Source of the DNA: Roseicella aerolata
GTDB taxonomy: Bacteria; Pseudomonadota; Alphaproteobacteria; Acetobacterales; Acetobacteraceae
Assembly (NCBI RefSeq): GCF_020523605.1
Contig: NZ_JAJAQI010000045.1
Location: 1 to 40,857, forward strand
Reading direction: 5' to 3'
DNA length: 40,857 nucleotides
Shown here: positions 31,725 through 39,942 of the stretch, piece by piece
Layout: each line of letters begins with the position of its first letter
Numbering within the stretch: position 1 is the first letter of the stretch
Made by a program: the position numbers and the translations under genes
Notes under the pieces: generated by a model
Database searches by the model: none
Told to the model about the DNA's origin: nothing
Seen by the model: the letters and a program-made list of their open reading frames with translations, nothing else

Positions 31725-32825
31725 TCAGCGGCGCTGCTGCTCCTGAGCGTGCATGAAGTAAACGAAATTGTCGAATGCGCTCTCGGCCACCCGGAACCAC
31801 TGGTACTCGTTGTCGCGGAACGCCTTCCAGGGCTCGTACACCTTCCGGAAGGTGGCGTTGCGCGCCGCGGTCTCCTCATAGAGCTCGAAGGCGGCCCGGT
31901 AGCAGGCCTGCATCACCTCCCGCGGGAAGGCGCGGAGCTGCGTGCCGGAGGCGACGAGCCGGCGCAGCGCCTGCGGGTTCTGCACGTCGTACTTCGCCAT
32001 GGTCTCCAGCGTGGCGTCGCGGCAGGCGCTCTCCAGCACGTCCTTGTACTGCTGGGGCAGTTCCTCCCACTTCGCCTTGCCGACATAGAAGGACAGGTTC
32101 AGCCCGCCCTCCCACCAGCCGGGGTAGTAGTAGAAGGGCGCGACGCGCTGGAAGCCCAGCTTCTCGTCGTCATAGGGGCCGATCCATTCCGCAGCATCGA
32201 TCGTGCCCTTCTCCAGCGCCGGGTAGATGTCGCCGCCGGCGATCTGCTGCGGCACGCCGCCCAGCTTCTGCATGATGTTGCCGGCGATGCCGGCGATGCG
32301 CATCTTGAGGCCCTGCAGGTCCTGGACCGCCTTGACCTCCTTGCGGAACCAGCCGCCCATCTGGGCGCCGGTGCTGCCGCAGGGGATGGAGACGATGTTG
32401 TAGCCGGCGAAGAAGTCCCGCAGCAGTTCCCGCCCGCCGCCGGCATAGAGCCAGGCATTGATCTGGCGGGTGTTCATGCCGAAGGGAATGGTGGCATCGA
32501 AGGCGAAGGTCGGGTCCTTGCCGACGAAGTAGTAGCTGGCGGTATGGCCGCAATCGACGGTGCCGGCCTGCACCGCATCCGCGACGGCCAGGCCCGGCAC
32601 CAGCTCGCCCGCCGGGAAGACCCGGATCTGGAACCTGCCATCCGTCAGCGCTGCCACGCGCTTGCCGACATGGTCCCCGGCCCCGAAGATGGTGTCGAGC
32701 GAGCGGGGGAAGGAGGAGGCGCAGCGCCACCGGATCTCGGGCAGCGCACCCTGCGCGATCGCCGGGGCGGCAAGCGCGACGGTGCCGGCCAGCGCGCCGC
32801 CAGCCACAAATCCACGACGGTCCAT
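31725..32825 (-). CDS. dctP: TRAP transporter substrate-binding protein, DctP type (TakP-like)
   Basis: 366-aa periplasmic binding protein, first gene of the TRAP operon. The leader MDRRGFVAGGALAGTVALAA has a twin-arginine-like pattern and is cut near AIAQG. The mature protein starts with IRWRCASSFPRSLDTIFGAG, then GRFQIRVFPAGELVPGLAVA, and shows the signature MRIAGIAGNIMQKLGGVPQ with the ligand-binding Arg, then PALEKGTIDAAEWIGPYDDE. The overall pattern resembles the TakP group of 2-oxo-acid/carboxylate binders, so an organic acid ligand is likely, not proven. The ATG at 32825 has GGAG upstream and is preferred to a codon nine residues earlier. Confidence 0.93.
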   Translation of the reverse strand: MDRRGFVAGGALAGTVALAAPAIAQGALPEIRWRCASSFPRSLDTIFGAGDHVGKRVAALTDGRFQIRVFPAGELVPGLAVADAVQAGTVDCGHTASYYFVGKDPTFAFDATIPFGMNTRQINAWLYAGGGRELLRDFFAGYNIVSIPCGSTGAQMGGWFRKEVKAVQDLQGLKMRIAGIAGNIMQKLGGVPQQIAGGDIYPALEKGTIDAAEWIGPYDDEKLGFQRVAPFYYYPGWWEGGLNLSFYVGKAKWEELPQQYKDVLESACRDATLETMAKYDVQNPQALRRLVASGTQLRAFPREVMQACYRAAFELYEETAARNATFRKVYEPWKAFRDNEYQWFRVAESAFDNFVYFMHAQEQQRR

Positions 32826-32961
32826 TCCGGTTCGGGCTCCCGTTCGCGGCACCCCGGGTGGGCGCCGGGCGCCCCTCTAGACCCCTGCCGCACGGATGTT
32901 AAGGGCGTGTTTCCCGGCCGGACCATGCCGCAGCCCCTTCGCACCCCGCCGGGCAGGGGGC

Positions 32962-32967
32962 TACACT
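32962..32967 (+). promoter_or_regulatory. possible -10 box of the hyf-like operon
   Basis: TACACT lies 30 bases upstream of the hyfB-like GTG start in otherwise very GC-rich sequence. No good -35 box was found at 16-18 bases, so an activator-dependent promoter or chance match is possible. No sigma-54-type GG-N10-GC site or regulator gene was recognised. Confidence 0.3.
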
Positions 32968-32997
32968 GCCGCCCGTGACAGCCTGCCCCCTGCCCCC

Positions 32998-35016
32998 GTG
33001 CTGACGGCGCTTGCCCTCTGTCTCGGGTTCCTGGTCCTGCTCGCCGCCGCCGCGGTGCCGCTGGGCCGCCATCCCAGGGCGGGGCTGCTCGTCCATGGCG
33101 GATGCCTGATCGCGGCGCTTGGGTTTGCCGGCATCGCCCTCGCGGCGCTGCTGGTGGGCGCGGCGCCGGAGGGGCTGCTGCTGCCCTTCGGCCCCCCCTG
33201 GGCGGCGGCGCGCATCGGGCTCGACGGGCTCTCCGCCTGGTTCCTGCTGCTGCTCGGCCTCACCGGCGCCGCGGCCTCGCTCTTCGCGCTGGGCCATCCG
33301 CCTGGGCCGCCGCGGACCCTGCCGCCCTTCCCGCTCTTCCTCGCCGGCATGGCGCTGACCCTCGCTGCCACCGACGCCTTCCTGCTGCTTGGGGGGTTCG
33401 AACTGATGTCGCTCGCCTCCTGGGCGCTGGTGGCGGCGGACCATGAGAAGGAGGAGAACCGCAAGGCAGCGCGGCTCTACCTGATCTTCGCGCTGCTGGC
33501 CGCGGCCTGCCTGGTGCCGGCCTTCGGGCTGCTGGCCGGCCGGGCCGGCGCCATCACCTTCGATGCCATGCGCGCCGCCCCGCCCGAGGGCTGGCGGGCG
33601 GCGGCGGTGCTGGTCCTCGGCCTGGTCGGCGCCGGCGCCAAGGCGGGCCTGGTGCCGCTGCATGCCTGGCTGCCGCTCGCCCATCCGGCGGCGCCGAGCC
33701 ATGTCTCGGCGCTGATGTCGGGCGCGATGACCAAGATCGCGCTCTATGTCCTGGCGCGGCTGCTGCTCGATCTCTGCGGGGCGGCGCAGCCGTCCTGGTG
33801 GGGCGTGCCCCTGCTGGTGGCGGGGGCCTTCTCCGCGCTGCTCGGCGCGCTGCGGGCCAATCTGGAGGAGGATGCGAAGACCCTCCTCGCCTGCTCGACC
33901 ATCGAGAATGTCGGCCTCGTCGTGCTCGGCCTCGGCCTGGCGCTGGCCTTCCGCGGCGCCGATCTCGGCCCGCTCGCGGCGCTGGCCGCCGGGGCGGCGC
34001 TGCTGCACGCGCTGAACCATGGCGTGTTCAAGACCCTGCTCTTCCTGGTGGCCGGCGCCGTCGCGCACAGCGCGGGCAGCCGGCGGCTGGACCGGCTGGG
34101 CGGGCTGATCCATGCCATGCCGGTGACGGCGGGCGCCGCGCTGGTGGGCGCCGCCGCCGCCGCCTCCCTGCCGCCGCTCTCCGGGTTCGCCTCGGAATGG
34201 CTGCTGCTGCAATCGCTGCTGGCGGGCTGGCGGGTCGGCGGCATCGGCGTCCAGGTGCTGGCCGCGGCGGCGGCGGCGCTCGCCGCCATGGCGGCGGCGC
34301 TGGCGGCGGCGGCCATGGTGCGCCTGTTCGGCCTCGTCTTCCTCGGCCGGCCGCGCAGCCCGCGCGGGGCGGGGGCGCGTGAGGTCTCGGCCGCGGAACG
34401 CGCCGCGCTGCTGCTGCCGGCCGGGCTGACGGTGCTGTTCGGCCTGTTTCCGGCCACGCTCCTCTCCCTCGCCGCGCCTGCCCTGCAGGTGCTGACCGGC
34501 CCGGCGGCACAGGCGCCGGCGCGCGGCCTCTGGCTGGTGGCGGGCGAGGCGCCCTCCGGCTACGCGCCCCTTTTCATCGCCCTGCTGCTGGTCCTGGCCC
34601 TCGCGCTCGCCTGGTTCCTGGTGCGCCGCCGCTCGCCGGCAACGACGCAGCGCGGCCCCGTCTGGAATTGCGGCTTCATCGACCCGCCGACGCATCTGCC
34701 CTTCGGCGACCCGCTGACCCAGCCGACGGCCGGCGGCATCGCCCAGCCGCTGCGCCGCATGCTGGGGCAGCCGCTGCTGCGCGCGCGGGAGAGCCTGGAC
34801 ATGCCGCGGCCCGGCGAGACGCGCCCCGCCCGGTACGCGGCAGGGTTCGAGGATCCCGCCGGCCCCCTGCTGCTGGCGCCCGCCGCCCGGCTGCGGGACC
34901 GCATCGCGGTGCAGGCGGAGAAGCTGCGGGACCTCACGATCCGCCGCTGCCTGTCGCTGAGCTTCGCCACCCTGGTCGGCCTGCTCGCGCTGCTCGCCTG
35001 GCTGGAGAGCCGCTGA
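32998..35016 (+). CDS. hyfB: HyfB-like antiporter subunit (NuoL/Mrp-type) of a complex I-related enzyme
   Basis: 672-aa integral-membrane protein with about 16 helices, homologous to proton-pumping antiporter-like subunits of complex I and group 4 hydrogenases. Key charged residues are in place: Glu near 135 (GGFELMSLASW), Lys near 215 (GAGAKAGLVPLHAWLP), Lys in MSGAMTKIALY, and His/Lys in HALNHGVFKTLLF. The C-terminal extramembrane piece with RGPVWNCGF and a final helix is typical of HyfB/HycC. The GTG at 32998 lacks a ribosome site; the 34 open codons upstream are unlike protein. hyfC follows after 1 base. It likely moves protons or sodium. Confidence 0.9.
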   Translation: MLTALALCLGFLVLLAAAAVPLGRHPRAGLLVHGGCLIAALGFAGIALAALLVGAAPEGLLLPFGPPWAAARIGLDGLSAWFLLLLGLTGAAASLFALGHPPGPPRTLPPFPLFLAGMALTLAATDAFLLLGGFELMSLASWALVAADHEKEENRKAARLYLIFALLAAACLVPAFGLLAGRAGAITFDAMRAAPPEGWRAAAVLVLGLVGAGAKAGLVPLHAWLPLAHPAAPSHVSALMSGAMTKIALYVLARLLLDLCGAAQPSWWGVPLLVAGAFSALLGALRANLEEDAKTLLACSTIENVGLVVLGLGLALAFRGADLGPLAALAAGAALLHALNHGVFKTLLFLVAGAVAHSAGSRRLDRLGGLIHAMPVTAGAALVGAAAAASLPPLSGFASEWLLLQSLLAGWRVGGIGVQVLAAAAAALAAMAAALAAAAMVRLFGLVFLGRPRSPRGAGAREVSAAERAALLLPAGLTVLFGLFPATLLSLAAPALQVLTGPAAQAPARGLWLVAGEAPSGYAPLFIALLLVLALALAWFLVRRRSPATTQRGPVWNCGFIDPPTHLPFGDPLTQPTAGGIAQPLRRMLGQPLLRARESLDMPRPGETRPARYAAGFEDPAGPLLLAPAARLRDRIAVQAEKLRDLTIRRCLSLSFATLVGLLALLAWLESR

Positions 35017-35017
35017 G

Positions 35018-35977
35018 ATGGAGGGTCTCGGCGCGCTGCTGACCCAGTTGCTGCACATCGCGCTGATGCTGGCGGCGGCGCCGCTGGTGGTCGGCGTCAC
35101 GCGCTGGCTGAAGGCGCGGATGATGGGGCGGCGCGGTGCCTCCCCGCTGCAGCCGCTGCGGGACCTGGACAAGCTGCTGCGCAAGCGGCCGGTGCTGGCG
35201 GAGAACGCCTCCATCGTCTCAGAGGCCGCGCCCTATGCCGGCTTCGCCGCCTGCCTGCTGGCCATCGCCCTGGTGCCGAGCTTCGCGCGCGGCATGGCCT
35301 TCGCCCCGCTCTCCGACCTAATCCTGCTGGCCGGGCTGCTGGCGGTGGCGCGCATCGCCCTGGCCCTGGCCGGGATGGATGTCGGCACCGCCTTCGGCGG
35401 CCTCGGCGCGGCACGGGAGATGAGCTTCTCCGCCTTCGCCGAGCCGGCCCTGCTGCTCTGCGTGCTGACCTTCGCCATCCTGGCCGGCACCACCAATCTG
35501 GACCTGATCACGGCCACCTTCCGGGAGGGGGCGCTCGGCCTGCGCGTCTCCCTCGCCCTGGCCGGCGTCGCCATGCTGGCGATCGCGGTCGCCGAGAATG
35601 CCCGGATCCCGGTGGACAACCCGGCGACGCATCTGGAACTGACCATGGTGCATGAGGCCATGCTGCTGGAGGCCTCGGGGCGGCACCTCGCGCTGTGGGA
35701 ATACCAGTCGGCCCTGCGGCTCACCCTCTGGCTGGCGCTGATCGCGGCCATTTTCGTCCCCTTCGGCGCGGCGCCGGCGGGCAGCGGCCCCATTGCCTGG
35801 ACGCTGGGGCTGGTCGCCTGGGCCTTGAAGATGGGGGCGCTTTGCCTGGCGCTGGCGGTGTTCGAGAGCGCGATCGCCAAGATGCGGGTGTTCCGGGTGC
35901 CGGAATTCCTCGGCGCCGCCCTGCTGCTGGCGCTGCTGGCGGCGGCGCTGCTCTTCGTCTCGACGGGGCTGGCGTGA
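35018..35977 (+). CDS. hyfC: HyfC-like (NuoH-type) membrane subunit
   Basis: 319-aa membrane protein with eight predicted helices that would link the peripheral arm to the antiporter subunits. The signature ENARIPVDNPATHLELTMVH (193-212), then EAMLLEASG, carries the conserved acidic residues of the quinone/connecting region. ASPLQPLRDLDKLLRK near 41-56 matches the first cytoplasmic loop of HyfC/HycD. It starts 1 base after the hyfB stop and is translationally coupled. A structured 95-base spacer follows before hyfE. Confidence 0.93.
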   Translation: MEGLGALLTQLLHIALMLAAAPLVVGVTRWLKARMMGRRGASPLQPLRDLDKLLRKRPVLAENASIVSEAAPYAGFAACLLAIALVPSFARGMAFAPLSDLILLAGLLAVARIALALAGMDVGTAFGGLGAAREMSFSAFAEPALLLCVLTFAILAGTTNLDLITATFREGALGLRVSLALAGVAMLAIAVAENARIPVDNPATHLELTMVHEAMLLEASGRHLALWEYQSALRLTLWLALIAAIFVPFGAAPAGSGPIAWTLGLVAWALKMGALCLALAVFESAIAKMRVFRVPEFLGAALLLALLAAALLFVSTGLA

Positions 35978-36072
35978 CGGCGGCCCTCCATCCGGCGCCG
36001 GCAAGGACAAAGGGCCGGGCGCGCAGGCGCGCGCAGGCCCAGGCCGCATCCCGGCGCCTCGGGGCATAGACG

Positions 36073-36741
36073 ATGACCTTCGGCCAGCTCCCCTATGATG
36101 TCGCGCACCTCCTCGGCGGCGGCATGCTTCTGCTCTCCTTCGTGCTGCTCTACCAGCGGCGCATCGGGGCGGTGATCAATGCGCTGGCCCTGCAGGGCGC
36201 CATCCTGGCGCTTGCCGCCGCCTGGCAGGGCTTCATGCAGGGCGCGCCGCAGCTCTACCTGACCGCGCTGATCGCCTTCGGCGCCAAGGCGGTGCTGATC
36301 CCCTTCGCCCTGCGCGCCCTGCTCCGCCGCTTCGACCTGCACCGCAACGTGGAGACCGCGCTCGGCATCGGGCCCAGCCTGGTGGCGGGCGTGGCGCTGG
36401 TCGCGCTCGCCATCCTCGTCGTGCTGCCGATCACCGCCGGCAGCAAGGCGATTGCGCGGGAGGATCTGGCGCTCGCCCTCTCCGTCGTGCTGCTGGGGAT
36501 GCTGATGATGATCACCCGCCGCAACGCCATCCTGCAGGTGGTCGGGCTGATGACGCTGGAGAACGGCCTGATCCTGGCCGCGGTCGGCGTCGCCGGCATG
36601 CCGCTGGTGGTGGAGCTCTCGACCGCCGCGCTGGTCATGATGCTGCTGGTGGTCGGCGGCGTCTTCGTCTTCCAGATCCGGGAACGCTTCGACACGGTGG
36701 ATACCAGCTTCCTCGAGATCCATCGCGGGGAGCGTCCCTGA
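36073..36741 (+). CDS. hyfE: HyfE-like (NuoK-related) membrane subunit
   Basis: 222-aa protein with about seven helices, the hydrogenase-4 component E type. The C-terminal half contains a NuoK-like helix bundle (NAILQVVGLMTLENGLILAA, with an acidic residue within the membrane), and ends with FQIRERFDTVDTSFLEIHRG. It lies between the hyfC- and hyfF-like genes, as in hyf operons without hyfD. No strong ribosome site is seen before the ATG. A 133-base spacer with a perfect 10-bp hairpin follows. Confidence 0.9.
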   Translation: MTFGQLPYDVAHLLGGGMLLLSFVLLYQRRIGAVINALALQGAILALAAAWQGFMQGAPQLYLTALIAFGAKAVLIPFALRALLRRFDLHRNVETALGIGPSLVAGVALVALAILVVLPITAGSKAIAREDLALALSVVLLGMLMMITRRNAILQVVGLMTLENGLILAAVGVAGMPLVVELSTAALVMMLLVVGGVFVFQIRERFDTVDTSFLEIHRGERP

Positions 36742-36793
36742 TGCCCCCGCATCGCCCGGACATGCAGGCTGAGCGCGCGAATGCGCGCCGCCG

Positions 36794-36833
36794 CCGGCGC
36801 GGCGGGGCCGGGCCGCGTGGAACGCCGCGCCGG
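36794..36833. other. stable hairpin in the hyfE-hyfF spacer
   Basis: CCGGCGCGGC (36794-36803) pairs perfectly with GCCGCGCCGG (36824-36833). The 133-base spacer has no ribosome-site-backed ORF; a frame from the overlapping ATG at 36741 is Arg-rich and unlikely. No T-run follows, so it should not terminate transcription but may limit read-through or protect mRNA ends. Confidence 0.4.
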
Positions 36834-36874
36834 CCTCCGAGGGCTTTCGCGCGCAAGCGCGGAAGCACGCCAGG

Positions 36875-38317
36875 ATGATGCCGCTCTCCTGGGCGCTCGT
36901 CTTCCTGCCCTGGGCGGGCGCGCTGCTGCTGGTGGCGATGCCGCGGGAGCGGCCGGCGGCGCTCGCCAATATCGGCGTCTCCGCCCTCTCCTTCCTGCTC
37001 TCGCTCTTCCTGCTCGGCCATCCCGGCGGCACCCAGGGCTGGACGCATATCGACGCGCTGAACACGCCGCTGGTCGTCCTCTCCTTCCTGATCGGGCTGA
37101 CCACCGCGGTCTTCTCGCTCGGCGCCATCGCGGCGGAGGGGTTCGACGCCCTCCGGCTCCGCGCCTACCATGTCGCCTTCCAGGTCTTCATGGGCGCGCA
37201 GGCGCTCGCCCTGCTCGCCGACAACATGGGCGTCATGTGGGTGGCGATCGAGATCGCGACGCTGGCCAGCGTGCTGATCGTCGCGGTGCACGGCACGCCG
37301 GCGGCGATCGAGGCGGCCTGGAAGCTGTTCATCCTCTGCGGCGTCGGCATCGCCCTCGCCCTGTTCGGCACCATCATCCTCTATCTCGCGGCGCAGCCCT
37401 TCGTCGGCCACGGCGACAGCGGCCTGTCCTGGGAGGTGCTGCTCGGGCTCGCGGCGCGCTGCGACCCGGGCGTGCTGAACCTCGCCTTCGTCTTCCTCCT
37501 CGTCGGCTACGGCACCAAGGCCGGGCTGGTGCCGCTGCATTCCTGGCTGCCGGATGCCGAGGCGGAGGGGCCGATTGCCATCTCCGCCGTGCTCTCCGGC
37601 CTGCTGCTGAATGCCGCGCTGCATGCGGTGGTGCGCGCCAAGGCGGTCATCGGCGCGCATCCCGGCACGGTGCCGCCCGGGCCCTTCCTCATCGCCTTCG
37701 GCCTCGCCTCCCTGCTGCTGGCCGCCTTCGCCCTCTGGCGGCGGCGGGATGCGCGCCGCTTCTTCGCCTGGAGCAGCATCGAGCATATGGGCCTCGCCAC
37801 CCTCGCCTTCGGCATGGGCGGGCCGGTGGCGAATCTCGCGGGGCTGCTGCACATGCTCGGCCATTCCCTGACCAAGTCGGCGGTCTTCTTCGGCGTCGGC
37901 CATGCGGCGCAGCTCAAGGGCTCGCAGAAGACCGCGGACATCGCCGGCCTCTGCGCCTCCCGCCCCGCCCTCGGCTGGGGCCTCGCGCTCGCCATCGCCG
38001 CCGTCGCCGGCCTGCCGCCCTTCGCGCTGTTCGCCAGCGAGTTCCTGCTGCTGACCGAGGCGGCGGCGCATCACTGGTGGCTGATCGCGCCGCTCGGCCT
38101 CGGCCTGCTGACCGCGGCGGCGGCCAAGATCCACACCTTGCAGGCGCTCTGCCTCGGCGACCCGACGCCGGATGCCGGGGACGCCCCGCCGCGCTGGACG
38201 GATCGCACCACCCTCGGCCCGCTCTGGGTGCATCTGGGGCTTGCCCTGATGCTGGGGGCGGCGCTGCCGGCCTCCCTCTCCGCCCTGCTTGCCGCCGCGG
38301 CGAGGATCCCGGGATGA
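36875..38317 (+). CDS. hyfF: HyfF-like antiporter subunit (NuoM/N-type)
   Basis: 480-aa membrane protein with about 14 helices, the second antiporter-like subunit. Key residues: Glu126 (MWVAIEIATLASVLIV), Lys215 and His222 (GYGTKAGLVPLHSWLPDAEA), and HMLGHSLTKSAVFFGVGH near 328-345. These are the residues that carry ions through complex I-type channels, so the subunit looks functional. Its last four bases overlap the hyfG start (ATGA), indicating translational coupling with the catalytic-type subunit. Confidence 0.93.
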   Translation: MMPLSWALVFLPWAGALLLVAMPRERPAALANIGVSALSFLLSLFLLGHPGGTQGWTHIDALNTPLVVLSFLIGLTTAVFSLGAIAAEGFDALRLRAYHVAFQVFMGAQALALLADNMGVMWVAIEIATLASVLIVAVHGTPAAIEAAWKLFILCGVGIALALFGTIILYLAAQPFVGHGDSGLSWEVLLGLAARCDPGVLNLAFVFLLVGYGTKAGLVPLHSWLPDAEAEGPIAISAVLSGLLLNAALHAVVRAKAVIGAHPGTVPPGPFLIAFGLASLLLAAFALWRRRDARRFFAWSSIEHMGLATLAFGMGGPVANLAGLLHMLGHSLTKSAVFFGVGHAAQLKGSQKTADIAGLCASRPALGWGLALAIAAVAGLPPFALFASEFLLLTEAAAHHWWLIAPLGLGLLTAAAAKIHTLQALCLGDPTPDAGDAPPRWTDRTTLGPLWVHLGLALMLGAALPASLSALLAAAARIPG

Positions 38318-39822
38318 GCCTGCAGGAGATTGTCCGCAACGGCTCCCCGCAGGAATGCCGGCCCTGGCCGCGCGTGCTGCTGACCCGGCCGCAATGGGGC
38401 GCGCTGGCCGAGGTGCTGGCCGCCGATCCCGCGCCGGAGCTCATGGCGCTCTGGGCCGAGCCGGCGATGATCCACGCCGCCTTCCGCTTCGCGGCGGAGG
38501 AGAGGCTGGTGCTCGCCTCCTGCCCCGCGCCGGATGGGCGCTACCCCGCGCTCTCCCCGGCCCGCCCGGGCGCGGTGCGGTTCGAGCGGATGATCCGCGA
38601 CCTCTGGGGCCATGTGGCGGAGGGGGCGGTCGATCTCCGCCCCTGGCTGGACCATGGCCGCTGGCCGCACACTGCGCCGCTCTCCTCCAGGCCCGTTGAC
38701 CGCGCCGGCCCGCCGCCGCAGCCGGAATTCCTGCCCGTGGAGGGCGAGGGCGTGCACCAGATCCCGGTCGGCCCCGTGCATGCCGGCATCATCGAGCCGG
38801 GGCATTTCCGCTTCCATGTCCAGGGCGAGACGGTGGTGCGGCTGGAGGAGCGGCTGGGCTACCTGCACAAGGGCCATATCGGCCTGATGCTGGGCCAGCC
38901 GCCCCCCGCCGCGGCGCGCCTCGCCGCCCGCCTCTCGGGCGACAGCACCGTGGCGCATTCCTGGGCCTTCGCCCGGGCGGTGGAGCAGGCGCTGGAGGTC
39001 TCGCCCTCCCCCCGCGCCATCGCCTTGCGGGCGGTGATGGCGGAGCTGGAGCGGGTCCACAACCACCTGAACGACTGGGGCTTCGTCTGCAACGACGCCG
39101 CCTTCGCCTTTCCCCATGCCCGCTGCGGCGTGTTGCGGGAGGGCGTGCTGCGCGCCGCCTTCGCCGCATTCGGCCACCGGCTGATGATGGACCGCGTGGT
39201 GCCGGGCGGCGTCGCGGCGGACCTGACGCCCGGCGGGGCGGAGGCGATCCTCGCCGCGCTGGCCGCGGTGGAGGCGGAGATCCCCTCCCTGGTCTCGATC
39301 TATGAGAACCATGCCAGCCTGCAGGACCGCGTGGTGGGCACGGGCGCCATCACCCCGGCGCTGGTCGCGTGCTTCGCCGCCGGCGGCCATGTCGGCCGCG
39401 CCGCCGGCCGCGGCTTCGATGCCCGCGTGGCGCTTGCCGATGCGCCCTATGACCGGCTGAGGCCGGAGGTACCGGTGCTGGAGCAGGGCGATGTCGATGC
39501 CCGGGTGCGCATCCGCATCGCCGAGATCGGCGAGTCCATCCGCCTGCTGCGCGCGCTGCTGGAGACGCTGCCGGAGGGCGAGCTGCTGCTGCCGCTGCCG
39601 CAGCGTGGCGGCGAGGGTGTGGGCGTGGTGGAGGGCTTCCGCGGCGATTGCCTGCACTGGGTGGCGCTGGAGGAGGGCGGCCTGATACGTGCGGCCTTCC
39701 CGCGCGATCCCTCCTGGCTGCAATGGCCGCTGCTGGAGGCCGCGATCGAGGGCAACATCGTCGCGGACTTCCCCTTGTGCAACAAGAGCTTCAATTGCTC
39801 CTACAGCGGGGTGGATCTGTGA
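38314..39822 (+). CDS. hyfG: HyfG-like large subunit (NuoCD-type) lacking the NiFe cysteines
   Basis: 502-aa peripheral subunit. Residues ~1-130 correspond to a shortened NuoC-like domain, and ~140-502 to the NuoD/NiFe-hydrogenase large-subunit fold (HQIPVGPVHAGIIEPGHFRF; LGYLHKGHIGLMLG). Where hydrogenases have RxCGxC, this protein has ARLSGDSTVAHSWAFARAVE (about 205-224), so both Cys are Ser. At the C-terminus, GNIVADFPL then SFNCSYSGVDL aligns with the hydrogenase DPCxxC region, with Ser and Gly in the Cys positions. It therefore should not bind NiFe. It ends exactly at the usual cleavage region without a C-terminal extension, consistent with no hydrogenase maturation. It probably binds a quinone-like or other unknown substrate at the N2-facing cavity. 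Confidence 0.9.
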   Translation: MSLQEIVRNGSPQECRPWPRVLLTRPQWGALAEVLAADPAPELMALWAEPAMIHAAFRFAAEERLVLASCPAPDGRYPALSPARPGAVRFERMIRDLWGHVAEGAVDLRPWLDHGRWPHTAPLSSRPVDRAGPPPQPEFLPVEGEGVHQIPVGPVHAGIIEPGHFRFHVQGETVVRLEERLGYLHKGHIGLMLGQPPPAAARLAARLSGDSTVAHSWAFARAVEQALEVSPSPRAIALRAVMAELERVHNHLNDWGFVCNDAAFAFPHARCGVLREGVLRAAFAAFGHRLMMDRVVPGGVAADLTPGGAEAILAALAAVEAEIPSLVSIYENHASLQDRVVGTGAITPALVACFAAGGHVGRAAGRGFDARVALADAPYDRLRPEVPVLEQGDVDARVRIRIAEIGESIRLLRALLETLPEGELLLPLPQRGGEGVGVVEGFRGDCLHWVALEEGGLIRAAFPRDPSWLQWPLLEAAIEGNIVADFPLCNKSFNCSYSGVDL

Positions 39823-39839
39823 CCAAGGCCGATCGGGAG

Positions 39840-39883
39840 GCCCCTTCTGCGGCCCGCGCCGCAAGCCCGGCGCCGGAAGGGGC
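39840..39883. other. long-range hairpin in the hyfG-hyfI spacer
   Basis: GCCCCTTC (39840-39847) pairs with GAAGGGGC (39876-39883), with further GC pairing inside. The 120-base spacer occupies the position of hyfH in hydrogenase-4 operons, but holds no ORF with ferredoxin-type CxxCxxC motifs. Confidence 0.35.
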
Positions 39884-39942
39884 GCCGCGCCACCCGGCCT
39901 CTGGCGCCTGCCTGCGGCCGCCTCCGGGCGCACGGTCCTAGC

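Noticed and set aside
32899-35214. 771-codon open frame on the - strand
   Set aside because: It is antisense to hyfB/hyfC, with Gln/Arg/Gly-rich composition and no family signature; a shadow caused by high GC.
36781-38313. Apparent 511-codon N-terminal extension of the HyfG-like protein
   Set aside because: It is an out-of-frame reading of hyfF; the ATG at 38314 overlapping the hyfF stop gives the standard N-terminus.
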